DNA of 64,000 nucleotides from Moringa oleifera (Eukaryota > Streptophyta > Magnoliopsida > Brassicales > Moringaceae): assembly GCA_021397835.1 (NCBI GenBank), contig JAJFZO010000168.1, positions 2,232,001 through 2,296,000 of the forward strand, written 5' to 3'. Of the stretch, positions 1 through 11,335 are shown one piece after another. Position 1 is the first letter of the stretch, and each line of letters begins with the position of its first letter. The notes beneath the pieces are model-generated. The model saw only the letters and a list, made by a program, of their open reading frames with translations. It was not told the origin of the DNA and made no database searches. The position numbers and the translations under genes were made by a program.

Positions 1-439
1 ATGCAACTGCTTTGCCAGGTGTGGTTTGACGTGATTAGATGGAACTAGTGTTTAATTATAAACCTTAAGTTGTCAAGAAAAAAAAAACAGAATGAAAGTT
101 CCGGAAATGCTTTCATGTGGTGACTTGGTGGCTGATTCTTGAATTAAGTCATTCTAATTATAAGTTAGATTGTCCCATAAGTTAATCCAATTTGGAATTT
201 TGCTCTTCTTTGATGATTAGCACATGTGTAGCCAGCCCTTGAGTGATTATCATGAATCTTGTGATGATGTGTGGAATATAAAGAATAATGGAGATTATTA
301 ATGATTTGCTTCTTTCGAAGGGGGGGAGGAACCGCAGGGGAGGGGGGGGGGGAGGGAGGAGGAGAAAGGGGAAGAGAGGACCAAATACTTCTTTTGTTTG
401 CATTCTTTTGCCTATAAGCTTTCACACTATATATTCTTT

Positions 440-474
<35 letters not shown>

Positions 475-784
475 TAAGGAGAGACATGGAAGGAGGGTTG
501 CTGAATTCCTCGTCATCTTGCACTAAACTAGTTTGGAGGCTATATATTCTCATTTCTTTTTGAAACTGGAGCTTGGACTGTTTCGATGACTAAACTAGTT
601 TATTCTAAGCTTGTGTTAGTTTGGACATTTGAGTTAAATACAGAAAATGCTGTATGTTGAATGGGAGTGAATCTAAAAGTTCCATTTGCATTAAACTATC
701 CTATTCCAAGCCTAATTTTCATAATATGATGGATGATTAAAAATGTTTTGTGTAAATGGTGTTCTATTGAGGTAATTTTGACAG
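1..784. other. Upstream region of the VTC2-like gene
   Basis: No coding exon can be assigned here with confidence. It holds a G-rich tract (about 320-379) and a compound GT/GA microsatellite (441-474). An in-frame ATG at 733 reads without a stop into the first recognised exon, but the residues it adds do not resemble the VTC2 N-terminus. The true first exon may lie here or left of the window. Confidence 0.5.
441..474. repeat. Compound (GT)n(GA)n microsatellite
   Basis: About seven GT units run directly into about nine GA units. It lies some 300 bp upstream of the first recognised VTC2-like exon, and a GA/CT repeat in this position is common in plant 5' leaders. Confidence 0.9.
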
Positions 785-3648
785 GTGTCTTTAAAGACTT
801 AACAGGTGACCTTTCTTATTACCCTTGTGACTATTTTAAGGATCTCTCAGGTGTCAAAATTCCTACTTACTGCATTGGTAGCCAATCTCTCAAGCACAAG
901 ACTTCCTGTGAAGAGCTTTCATGTATTCCTGAAGACTATAGCATGTTGGACGCACTTCTTCTTGCTCAGGTAAACAGCAAGATATTAGCTTTTTTCTTAC
1001 TCTCTGTTACAATCTTTGCAATCTTGCTATTTGGCAGTGGGAAGACAGAATCTGGAAAGGTAGTTTCAGATATGATGTGACAACCTCTGAAATTAAGGTA
1101 TTTAATTCTGCAATAATTATCTCATTCACGGAAAATCTGTTGACTTTACTTAGGAATTGATTTTGATCAAAACTGAGAGATTCACCATGTAAAGTATTTA
1201 ATTAGGTCATCAGTGGGAAGAGAAAGTTTCTTGCTCAGTTGAATGAGGAATGGATTGATTATCTTTCAGAACCTGAGGACAACCAAATCTGTTATCGGTG
1301 GGATCCACTTTTATTTGACTGCATGAAACACCAAGATAAGCTACTCTTTTGTGTTGCAAGTGGGATGAAGGCAAACTCTGAGCTTATTTCCTCAGCTGCT
1401 GTGCCTAATGGTTCCATTCTGGTTATTAGTAATGTAAGGCTTTTTTACTTGATTTCTAGTTGCAAGCGTTTTTTCCATCACCTTCATGGCAAATATCTTT
1501 TCACAGGATGCATTTTGTGGTTAATAAGCGTCCTCCCAAAAAGCATTTAAAATGGTTTTACTTTTTGTATATTCTGTTTTCTCTTTTTTTGATGCTATTA
1601 GACTAGTTAGTGGTCTGAGCTGCTATTTCCTTGTGGCCTCTTATCTTTCCTTCAGATCAATAGCTAAGCATCCTTGCGGCTTTCTATGTATATTGACCTC
1701 TAATTCAGTGCTTTATTTGGTTTTTAAGGCAACCCCAGTGGAGTACGGCCATGTCTTCTTTGTACCTTTTAGCTGTAATAGACTATACCAGTTCCTGGAC
1801 CTGGGACTTCTGGAGATGGTCATGAGAGTTGCTGTTGAAATTGATAACTACTCTTTTCGCTTGTTCTACAGCTGTGCTGGTTTTGGTGCTTCATATATGT
1901 ATTTTCAGGTATAAATTGCTTGCACTATTTCTTTGTTTCACTTGTTTCTTCAAGCAGTTGTTAAATACTTTTTGTCCTGATGAATCATGAACGATGTTGC
2001 TTAAGATTATGTTGCTATATGTTTTAAACAATTGGAGATCTGTTCCACCAGTGGCTTCAAAAGGGTGATACTTGATGAAGGTCCAATTGCCATGATAGAT
2101 ATATCAATGCGCTAGTAATTGATTTCGGCTTTCTGATTCTAAACTATCTATTGCTACATCCAATTGTTTCATTCTTTTGAGTACACTAGTTTCTTTCCAC
2201 CTGGCTTTTCTGTTTTGATTTTTGTTCTTTTATCATTTTTCTCCTTCTTGGTGCAGGAAAGAGGGTTTGGGGAGCGTGTGGGATGTTTGTCCTTTTTTTT
2301 TTTTTCCTGAAGTTTTGCATGCTTATTAGCTCATATGAGTTGCTTTAGATTTGGGAGGTACATGCTTGCATGAATTTCAAATTAGACCATATAAGAATTT
2401 GAAAAATCTTAACAGATCCTTCTTGTAAATATCTATCTTGAAAGGATGATATGTACATATTGAATTCTTATATCCAATTGAGAAAGGTTGGAATGAAGGC
2501 ATGTAATGGAAGAATCGACAAACTTGATAATTCACTAATCTGTTGTATGGATTATACCCACTCTTGTTGGTCAGAAGATATTGATGCCTTCTGATCTAAT
2601 CTCTTTGTTATATTCTAGGCTTGCTACTTAGCAGACGTATTACCTGTGGAACTCATGCCTGTTGATACGTTGTTTTCGGATGGGCAGAGGGGGATTCATA
2701 TCTGGACTTTGGTGGATTATCCCATTAAGACCCTCCTCTTTGAGGCCAGTTCCAATATTAAGATGATGGTGGGGGTCATTGCTGAGATATGTTCTCATTT
2801 ACAGAAAAGGAACATTCCATTTAATCTGCTGATATCAGATTGTGGGAGAAAGCTGTTCTTGTTTCTTCAGGTATTATGATCTTGTTCTGAGTACAAGAGA
2901 TTTCTGTTATGCAGTGCTTCTGAAAAAATTTAGATGCAAAATTATCAGAACTTCATGATTGTTGCATATATCTTTTGCTTGCTTTGAACATAAAGTTATT
3001 AGAATGAATATACTGTTATTTCACTCTCTGGGCCACTTAATTAATTTCTGATGTTGTTGCTGATGAACTGATAATGAGAATGTTTTTGGTAATCCAGTCT
3101 CTGTGGGTGCCTTTTTGTCTTTTGTCTTCTTTTCTTGCTGTTGTCTGTGTGATCTAAAACATTACATTTATAGGAACTTTGGGTAGTTGAGTAGGTTTGA
3201 CAAAGGCATGGAGCATAATGATGATGGAATGTCACTCAAAGAGGAAAAAGTAAAAATATTTATGCTTTTTGTATGGCTTTACAGAGTTCTACAGAATTAT
3301 TATATTAATATTATCTCTTGGTGACTATTTGTAATTTCAAATTTTATTGTACAATGTTATGCCTCAACAGCAATGGTTTCTTTGTGTGAAGTTCATATCT
3401 TAAACGAAGATTTCGTTCTTGCTGATTATCTGTCTATTTGACCGGTTCAGCAGGAAACATTAGCAACATCATCTACACTTTCAGCCTGGGAGTGTGCAGG
3501 CTACTTCTTGTTCAAATCAAGGTGTGAATATAGTCAAGTCACGGAGGAGGACATATTCAAGCGGCTGAGCACTGTCTCCCTCGACCATGAAACCTTCCAG
3601 ATAGTGAAGATGCTTTGTTGCAGCATTGCAAGTAAATTTGACATTTGA
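785..3648 (+). CDS. VTC2-like GDP-L-galactose phosphorylase homologue lacking the catalytic histidines (5' end unresolved)
   Basis: Six exons joined by GT..AG introns in a continuous frame: 785-969, 1038-1097, 1206-1433, 1729-1908, 2619-2870 and 3451-3648 (TGA), giving about 367 residues. Family landmarks appear in order: GVKIPTYC, LLLAQ-WEDRIWKGSFRYDV, GKRKFLAQLNE, TPVEYGHVFFVP, a YFQACYLA block, the DYPIKTLLFE block, NIPFNLLISDCGRKLFL, and a diverged SAWECAGYFLFKSR tail. VTC2 enzymes convert GDP-L-galactose to L-galactose-1-phosphate in ascorbate synthesis, using an HLHFQ motif. Here that position reads YMYFQ, so both histidines are tyrosine. All exons remain open and all junctions are in phase, which argues against simple decay. 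The N-terminal 20-50 residues are missing or upstream; exon 1 may begin at 785 or at a second acceptor near 851. An extra terminal exon is possible (see findings). Phosphorylase activity is doubtful; a regulatory pseudoenzyme role is inference only. Confidence 0.85.
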
Positions 3649-5831
3649 ACTTCGAAACATCATTTAACAAATTTGTGGCACAAGGACCTTGCCACTTGTA
3701 GATTGCTTTGGACACAATTGTTGATTTTGTTCCTGTACTTGATTGTTGTTTGGAACTTGCCACTGGCATGATTTCTGAAATAAGGTTTCATTAAGTTTTC
3801 ATACTCCCATTATACAAACCCATCCTGCATGGATAATCTGTCCTGGTGTATTAGTGCAGCTCTTCCACTGTTATGATCATCTCTAGAGTTAGATGAAAAT
3901 TCAATTCTGCTTCTAGAAATGTTTCATCTTATCAGGATATGAAACCCTCAATGCATTGGAGGTATTCATTTTTTCTCCAGGTGGTGATTGCTGATATCAG
4001 ATTCCAAGACTCAGGACTATCCCCTTAGAGCACTGATCCCCAATATGCATAACCACTGGTATAGTCATGGGTGCCATGAAGTTAATCTGTCAAGCTTTCT
4101 GCAGATTAACATGATTTTGATTATATTTATGCATTTCATATTAATCAAATGAACCTAGAAAATTAATGTTTGGCCTGTGTCTTTTTCTGCCTTTCAGTTC
4201 TATGGTTCAAAGTTGATGCAGGAGAAAGTGCAACACTTCACAGATTCATCTAGCTTGAGAACCAATGGAGCATGACATTTATAAATCTAAGGTAAATACA
4301 TCTTAAGGGCCTGATTCAATCAACAGGGCATTAATAGAGCGAGTGAGACTCCTGAAAAACATTGCCGGGCTGGCAAGGAGCAAAGACAAATTTTGTTGAG
4401 ATGCCTTAATCATTGAGACAAAGACGGTGCCTCAAAGACTCGACAATGGAGTACAGCGAGGCACCATCACGGAAACTACAAAATATGACGTTTATTATTA
4501 GTGCCATCAATCATAAACATCTGGTAAAGGAAAATAGAATACCAATTTACATGATCATGTTGGTTTTTCCCATTTTAACAGTGCTAATGCTGCATGATTG
4601 CACGATCCTTACTGAATCAAATAAAGTAACTTTTTGGATTATCAATCATTGTGAAAGTTTTAATTGGCTGTACTTGATCGTATTGTTGTCGACAGAATAG
4701 CTGGCACCGCCCTCACTATATTAAACCATGGTCATAGCATCAATGATTCAATCATTCCAACGTCTGTAAAAATATATGTAACTCCTGCTATATTGTTGCA
4801 GTTCTAATTATTAAATAATGGAAATTGATTAGTTTATCCATAAACAAATTGAACAGACTTTTCTAAGATTTGGACGTTAAGCTTACTGCTCAGTGTAACT
4901 GGGAATCCCAGTCAAGATACAACATTGTGCCTCTTGAAAACATAACAATTTGAGAACCAAGAAAATAATGTACATATATGGGCACTAATGTACATATTCA
5001 TAGACTTTTTGATCTGACAATGGCTAAAAGAAACTAAAAGCATATGAAAAACAAATATTAATCACATATATCACGTATTAAATTTATTTATAATTAATAA
5101 TAATATATATAACAAATTTTAATTTTTTATTAATTTAAATTATATTAAACTATTTAAAAATTATGATATATAATAATTTCATAAAATCAATAAAAAAATT
5201 TATTTATTTCTTTTTTACATTATTATTATAAATTATGGAAATATTCTTTAAATATTTCACTAAAAACGTTGACATAAGCTTTAAAATTTTTATCCATACA
5301 TAATATATAACAACAAGAACAACAAACTTGTCCAAAGTCTACGGGTACTACAAATATGATGTGGCAAATGCATGAGTTGAGTGGAGATATATGTGAAAAA
5401 CCCATTTTAAGAAAGAAAATGCCAAACAATAGAGAGCTTCCAAGGTACAAGACATAAGAAGTAAATCAAATGGGAGAAATACATAGACAAAAAAAGGAGC
5501 AAATATAACATGGGGAATAGGATTGGAGAGAGCCTTTATGGACACAGGCAATGAGGCTATAAACCCAATAAAAAGAATAGCAATTTATGTTACAAAAGAT
5601 AATAAGTCATGATTTTGTCATAATATATTTCTTTTTATGGTAATATAGAAGGTTGATGTGGATATTACAACTCACAAATTCAATAAAATTTAATAGAGAA
5701 AATTTAAAAAAATTTGTAACTATAGAACATTGCACTTGAATGCAGTCTCTAATCATCTATGCCCCCATGCCTAGAACCAGTTGTAGCATCTCTATGGCTC
5801 ATCTGCTTCATTGCAGATTCTACCTTTTCTG
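3649..5831. other. Intergenic region between the convergent VTC2-like and HERK2-like genes
   Basis: Both genes end in this interval, so it holds their 3' UTRs. Around 4198-4290 a strong pyrimidine-rich acceptor is followed by a short open stretch that could be an alternative last exon of the upstream gene. From about 5035 to 5220 the sequence is nearly pure A/T. No other gene is seen. Confidence 0.6.
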
Positions 5832-8354
5832 TTAAACCATTGTCTCATGTACAGATGCGGCTTCTTTCGATTCTTCTGCTTCTCCTTCTTCTAGATCCCC
5901 CAAAGCCTGACTACTTGAGAATGAGTTTTCTCGATTGTTTGAATGCAACCAAGCTTCATGGAGTTGCAAGACATACTCCAAGTGCCACAAGACTTCCCCC
6001 ATTGTAGGCCGGTTCTTCCCCTCATCAGCCAGACATTTCTCTGCTATCTCTCCGAACTTCTCCAATGACTCTGGACAATAATCTCCTTTGAGATTTGGGT
6101 CAACGATGGTGTCCAGTGATCTCTGCCTCTGCCACCTCATTGCCCATTCTGCAAGATTAATCTGGTCTTTTGGCAAAGTTGGGTTTATAACAGCTCGAGC
6201 ACAAGCAACTTCAAACAACACCACGCCAAAAGAGTAGACATCAGATTTCTCAGTCAACTGCTGTCGCCGGAAGTATTCAGGATCGAGATATCCAAAGCTT
6301 CCTTTCACTGCAGTACTAACATGGGTATGGTCCAAAGAAGGACCAGTTCTCGACAGACCAAAATCAGACATCTTCGCCACAAAATTTTCATCTAATAGAA
6401 TGTTAGTTGTCTTAACATCCCTGTGGATAATTCCCCCTTCTGCTCCTGTATGAAGGTAATGTAATCCCCGTGCTGCACCAATGCAAGCTTCTAATCTCTG
6501 CTTCCAAGGCAACGGAGGAAGGTCATTCCCAAAGAGATGACTTCTAAGGGTCCCATTTGCCATATACTCGTATACCAAAATCATCTCATTTTGTTCTTCG
6601 CAGAACCCAATCAAAGAGACCAGATGCCTATGCCTGAGCTTTGAAAGCATCTCAATCTCAGTTTCGAACTCAGCCAGGCCTTGCTCAGATTGTGGATTAG
6701 ACCGCTTAATTGCTGCAAGAGTTCCATCTTCAATCTCCCCTTTGTACACCTTACCAAAACCTCCCACTCCAATCACTAAACTATCATCGAAGTTATTTGT
6801 TGCTGCACGAATGTCTGCCAATGTAAACCTCTTGCCAACTCTGGTAGAGGCTATAGAACCTCCTGGATTTTGGATTCTTGCTGTTCCCTTGGCATCTGCA
6901 GTGCTATTGGCAGTGATGCTGTGCAGGAATAATGGCCGCCAGCCAGGAGAGTTGCCTTTGGTGTCACTTGTTTCCTTTCGACGCTTCTTGCAAAAACAAA
7001 ACAAGGTAACTATAATTGCAAAAACTGCAATAGTTGCTAAACCTGCCCCAACTCCCACCCAAAGGATTCGCATCTTCGACTTGTCAACTGAATGCCCAAA
7101 TGAATCAAATCTCTCAACATGAGCCAGATTCCCGTTGCGGCTCAACTTGAAAATCTCCAGCCCGTTCAAGAGAGCATCAGTTCCTGACGCACCAGCTGTT
7201 GTGTCAGGACCCAGTTGAATCCAGAGAGTGTCAATCTTTGAGGAAACTCCGTCAAAGTAGTCCTGATGATAAGCTTTGTTAATTCCCCCAGCCCGCACAT
7301 AAACATCAAAGTTGTTTGCTGCTGTCTGATTGTTTATGTAGATTCTGAATATCCTCTGGTTTTCCTTATCATAGACCAGCTCACAGAAATGTAATCTGAT
7401 CAAGTAATCAAAATCAGGATCTACTTCAAATTTCCATGACATGTTGAACCTTTTCTCCAAGACCTCAGTGTTGGACATGGTTCTTGCTGATTCATATACA
7501 AGAAGAGGGGCAACTGAGGAATCATTCACGGAAGTATAGGTAATATTAGAACTATTTTTTATTTCAGACCCAGCATTTGCTGTGATCATATAGCTTGAAT
7601 CCACTTCCCAAGTCCTCCAAAGATCTGAATCCTGACTGGGTTTGATCTCAGGACCCCCAACATTCAACCTATACATAGTTTCAATGCCACGTCCAGTAAG
7701 ATTCAGATTTGCATCATTTCCTCCCACTTTACTCACCGAATCTGCAAAAAGCTTATTAACCAGAGGGACAATCTCCATACCATTTATGAACCCAAATGCT
7801 CCTTTAGATGGAATGAACTTGATCATAAGCACATCCGAATTGATCGGTAAAATGTACTCTTTAACCAAAGAGAATAAGAGGGAATTGCTTCCTGAACTCT
7901 GCAAGAACAATTTTTTGTGCGCAATTTCACCGGCAACATCGAATTGGGACACAAGCTTTATACCATTTGCCACTACATCAAATGAAGATTCATTCACATT
8001 GAAATTCTCTAGAGGGAAAGGGCAGAAATGAAGTCTAACAAAATAACTGCCCTGGATTCCGTCAAATGTGTAATTCATTTCATCAGTGAAAATCCGGGAG
8101 GATTTATAGACTGGTGCGAGGACTGAATCACCACTTAATGTCGCAGTGGTAGCAGCAATCCCAGGAGAGCTAAGGGTGAAATTGTTATTAGAAGTCGAAT
8201 CACCAACCCATCTCCTACCTTCCACATCCACACTGGAATTTGAACCACAATTGACCAGAAAAGTCTTTGACTGAGCTTCTCCATATCTAACAAGTACAAA
8301 GAGCATCACAAGAAATTGAAGACCCATCACATCCTTAAGGTGGACCTTCCCCAT
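5832..8354 (-). CDS. HERK2: CrRLK1L receptor-like kinase, HERCULES2 (At1g30570)-like
   Basis: Intronless, 840 residues. The frame continues 29 codons further upstream but only to a TTG; the first ATG is at 8354 and is followed at once by a signal peptide (residues 1-27, ending GEA). Residues about 29-401 form the tandem malectin-like ectodomain, with motifs such as VRLHFCPF, GRGIETMYRLNVGG and WKFEVDPDFDYLIRLHFCEL. A membrane segment lies at about 430-455, followed by a basic CKKRRK stop-transfer. The kinase has a GVGGFGKV loop (529-536), invariant Lys in AAIK (550), HRD (644-646), DFG (664-666) and a GSFGYLDPEY activation segment, so it should be active. The family sits in the plasma membrane, senses wall and RALF signals, and controls cell growth. 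Close similarity to HERK2 through the juxtamembrane PGWRPLFLH and the NSFSSSQA tail supports the subgroup call. Confidence 0.95.
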   Translation of the reverse strand: MGKVHLKDVMGLQFLVMLFVLVRYGEAQSKTFLVNCGSNSSVDVEGRRWVGDSTSNNNFTLSSPGIAATTATLSGDSVLAPVYKSSRIFTDEMNYTFDGIQGSYFVRLHFCPFPLENFNVNESSFDVVANGIKLVSQFDVAGEIAHKKLFLQSSGSNSLLFSLVKEYILPINSDVLMIKFIPSKGAFGFINGMEIVPLVNKLFADSVSKVGGNDANLNLTGRGIETMYRLNVGGPEIKPSQDSDLWRTWEVDSSYMITANAGSEIKNSSNITYTSVNDSSVAPLLVYESARTMSNTEVLEKRFNMSWKFEVDPDFDYLIRLHFCELVYDKENQRIFRIYINNQTAANNFDVYVRAGGINKAYHQDYFDGVSSKIDTLWIQLGPDTTAGASGTDALLNGLEIFKLSRNGNLAHVERFDSFGHSVDKSKMRILWVGVGAGLATIAVFAIIVTLFCFCKKRRKETSDTKGNSPGWRPLFLHSITANSTADAKGTARIQNPGGSIASTRVGKRFTLADIRAATNNFDDSLVIGVGGFGKVYKGEIEDGTLAAIKRSNPQSEQGLAEFETEIEMLSKLRHRHLVSLIGFCEEQNEMILVYEYMANGTLRSHLFGNDLPPLPWKQRLEACIGAARGLHYLHTGAEGGIIHRDVKTTNILLDENFVAKMSDFGLSRTGPSLDHTHVSTAVKGSFGYLDPEYFRRQQLTEKSDVYSFGVVLFEVACARAVINPTLPKDQINLAEWAMRWQRQRSLDTIVDPNLKGDYCPESLEKFGEIAEKCLADEGKNRPTMGEVLWHLEYVLQLHEAWLHSNNRENSFSSSQALGDLEEGEAEESKEAASVHETMV

Positions 8355-9480
8355 TTCCCTTAAGAACCTAGAGGTTTTTCTTCTATAAGCTTCCAACGAA
8401 ATCAGCAGCAACTTTATTCTTTCAAGACAATAAGAACCCAAAAATATTCAAGAAGAGAGATGATATTCACAAATGCAGGAGAAAAAGCCGGCCTTATATC
8501 ACATCAACTGCTTCGTCTCCAAGAAAATCAAATGGGTTTTCTGTTCATCAATCCTCAGGACAAAAATTCATAAAAAAATCACTCACTATTATAGCAGAAA
8601 CAACAACTTGAACAACATGCATTCCATTTCAACTAAAACAATCCAGTTACCTTCATCAGACCCATTTGAGCATTCGGATTTCCTGGTTTAGCTCGAAGGA
8701 AAGCAATAACATCCCAAAATAGTGAAAACCCACCTGCAACCTTCTCTTGTACCAACCAATATCCAATCAAACACCCGGTAACCTTGCAGATCTGAACGAA
8801 ACAAAGGAAGAACTCAAACCAGAAACGAATGCAAAAGAAGGGAAAGAAAGAAAGAAAGGGAAAGGCAAAGGTGACAATGAAATGCAGTTAGACACTACAG
8901 GATAGAAAAACAATCTACCCACTAGGAGGGGGACTGTGACCTAGAGAAGAAAAGAAAAAAAATACTAGAAAATGATGATAGGGTTACCTAAAAAAGGAAC
9001 CAGAACATGGGTTGTTTGTTGGAAACAGATTGGAAAAGTTTACTTCACCTTGGCCTTGTTTGTTGTATCTTCACAAAAGAGCCAAGAACCTGACATAATT
9101 AACTCTGCACTTTATTACTATATAATCTTTTGTTTGTAACTGTTGACAAAGGTACCCCTATGGCCTATCCTCTTCTTTTTCTTTAACCAGTACAACCATT
9201 GTTGCAAACAAAACAAATCTTGAAAAAATACTTTCTTTAAATATTCAATTTATCTTATTCACAGATTACAGAAGCATCCATGTCTCTCAGGGAGGTGAGT
9301 GTATTCATGGGTGCCAGAGATGGGAGTCCATTATTTGTAAGGTGGGTCACATGCCGCTGTCAGGGAGGTGTAGGGAAGTCATATTTTACGGTATTCCGAA
9401 ATTACCCCTTCCCGTTTCTAGACATTTATTATAAAAGCTGTCCCTTGTCTTCTTCCTCCATCCGTACCATTTGAGTACCT
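8355..9480 (-). promoter_or_regulatory. 5' UTR and promoter region of the HERK2-like gene
   Basis: Sequence upstream of the HERK2-like start with moderate base composition, unlike the AT desert beyond 9500. A donor-like GAAG/gtaac on the - strand at 8650 suggests a 5' UTR intron, but I could not pair it with a unique acceptor. No TATA box is assigned. Short open frames on the + strand here have no recognisable similarity. Confidence 0.45.
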
Positions 9481-9835
9481 TGAAAGGGTCCTTTGCCCCT
9501 ATATATTGTCAGACCAATTAACAATTAGTGTTACTAATGTGCATGCATTTTTTTTTTGTCACCTAATTTATTTTAGTTTAGAATAAATATCATGCAAAAT
9601 TTTAAAATTTATTTTAAAGCAAATTTTAATTTTTAAAAAATGTTTAAATAATATATTGATTGTATTTTAATTAGGTTTTATTAAAAAATTAATAAAAAAT
9701 TAAAGATATTTTATGTTAAAATATTTTTAAAAACTCAAATAAATTATATATTTTTATTTCGAGTTAATTTTTAAAATTTAAATGATTTTTAAATAAAATT
9801 TTCAAATTAATAAATAATTTTTAAAATATATTTAT

Positions 9836-9962
9836 ATAATTTTTTATGATAATAATTTAAATATTTTTTTACGTATTTAAAATTTTTTAAATTAAAATTT
9901 GTTTTAAAATATTTACAATTTAAATATATTTAATTTTAAAATTTTTTATAAAATTCAATTTT
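9836..9962 (-). repeat. AT-rich dispersed repeat, partial copy
   Basis: On the + strand this segment aligns by eye with 24194-24320, sharing the order tttttatga-taataatttaaatattttt, then a run of A/T blocks, then ttataaaattcaattt. It is therefore read as another copy of the dispersed family, in the same orientation as the inverted arm next to the NAGK gene. Confidence 0.45.
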
Positions 9963-11079
9963 AATTAGGATATGTTTGAAGAGATACGACAAGTGTAAAA
10001 AATTTATATGATATTTATCTTTTATTTTAAATAGTAATAATAATTAATTTTTATATAATTAAAATTTTGATTTGAAACATATATTGATAATATTTGTTCC
10101 ATAAATTGTTTTTCTAAACCTTTTAAAATATTTAAAATATATTTATAAAGATATAAAAAACTAAAATATTATATAGTGATTGAATAATTCTAGGCAATGT
10201 ATCATTAAATAATTTTAAATTTTAATTATTATATTTACTAACATATCGGCGATTCTTTGGTGTATATAAAATGAGAGATAAGTTTTGCAGATTATTTAAA
10301 GAAAATAGTGTCATTAGAAGAATGTGCACGTTATGTTGTCGGTTCTAACTTGATATATTGTTTATAATTTTATTATGTTTGAACTTTAGCTTGTCTTATA
10401 GTGGAAGCATGAAATTTGGAATCAAACCACTTCTCACCCATGGCCTGCCATCTTATTTTAATTTTAATTTTTAATAATTAAATAAATTTGAAACTTTTTT
10501 ATTTTTTAATAATCAGATAATTTCAAACTTTTATTATTAAGAAAGTTAATTAGAAACTTTAAAATTTTAATATATATATATATAATATAAAGTTGTGAAA
10601 CACACGCTTCTGTGGACCCATCAAATGAATGAAAATCTTTCTATAAGTTAAATATGTGTACTCAATCTAAAATTATATTTCAAATTATGTATTTTTAATT
10701 ATAATTTTACTATTTAAATATATTCATAATATTATTTTAACTTTTTAATTAATTAACTATTATTAAAAATATATTAATCAAATATATGTTAATTAAGTTT
10801 TTGAATCTAATCAAAGATATTAATACTAAACCATTAAGGTTTTTTATGAGAGACGAGAAATGATATAATTCATAGAAATATATTTTTTCATTTTTTAAGA
10901 TATATAAAATTTTTATGCTATAAAAAAAAATTAAGTAACGCATAATTTGACAGTTTATCATGTTTGGTTAAAAAATTATATCATAAAAATTTTAAAATTT
11001 TAAAAAATTTTCAGATTTCACAAATTAACTTAACTATTGTAATCTATTTTAATTTATATCATATTGCTAATATTTTTAT

Positions 11080-11335
11080 TGGATTATTTAAATTAAAAAT
11101 ATTATATAATAAATTTCAACTTAAAATTTTTTACAGATATAAAATATTCAAATTATTAGAAAAATTCAAATTCTTTGTGTATTCAAAAATATATATATTA
11201 CCAAAAATTAAAAAAAATATATAAAAATAACTCATAAGTTGAAAATTATTTAAAATAGAGTGTAAATTTTAGTTGAATAATTTTTTGTGATATTTTAACA
11301 ATAAAAATATTTTTAATATTTCATGTTCGTTAGAA
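11080..11335 (+). repeat. AT-rich dispersed repeat, copy 1
   Basis: Shares an ordered series of short blocks with 15640-15990, 22640-22990 and 23400-23815: an attaaaaatatt start, caacttaaaattttttac, ttcaaattcttt, a TATATATA run, a gtgatattttaacaataaaaatatttttaat block. It is diverged and AT-rich, so its borders are approximate. Element class unknown. Confidence 0.5.

Noticed and set aside
1..60. First VTC2-like exon starting with the ATG at position 1
   Set aside because: ATGCAACTGCTTTGCCAG followed by gtgtgg could be an exon end, but the residues do not resemble the family N-terminus and the phase cannot be checked.
7642..8031. A 129-codon + strand frame
   Set aside because: Antisense shadow of the receptor-kinase ectodomain.
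5832..8441. An 869-residue version of the HERK2-like protein starting at 8441
   Set aside because: The frame opens with TTG, not ATG. The first ATG is at 8354 and immediately precedes the signal peptide, so the extra 29 residues are not used.
10749..11224. Short frames in the AT desert rich in Ile, Leu, Phe, Tyr, Asn and Lys
   Set aside because: The composition is that expected of random AT-rich DNA, and the region is part of the dispersed repeat family.
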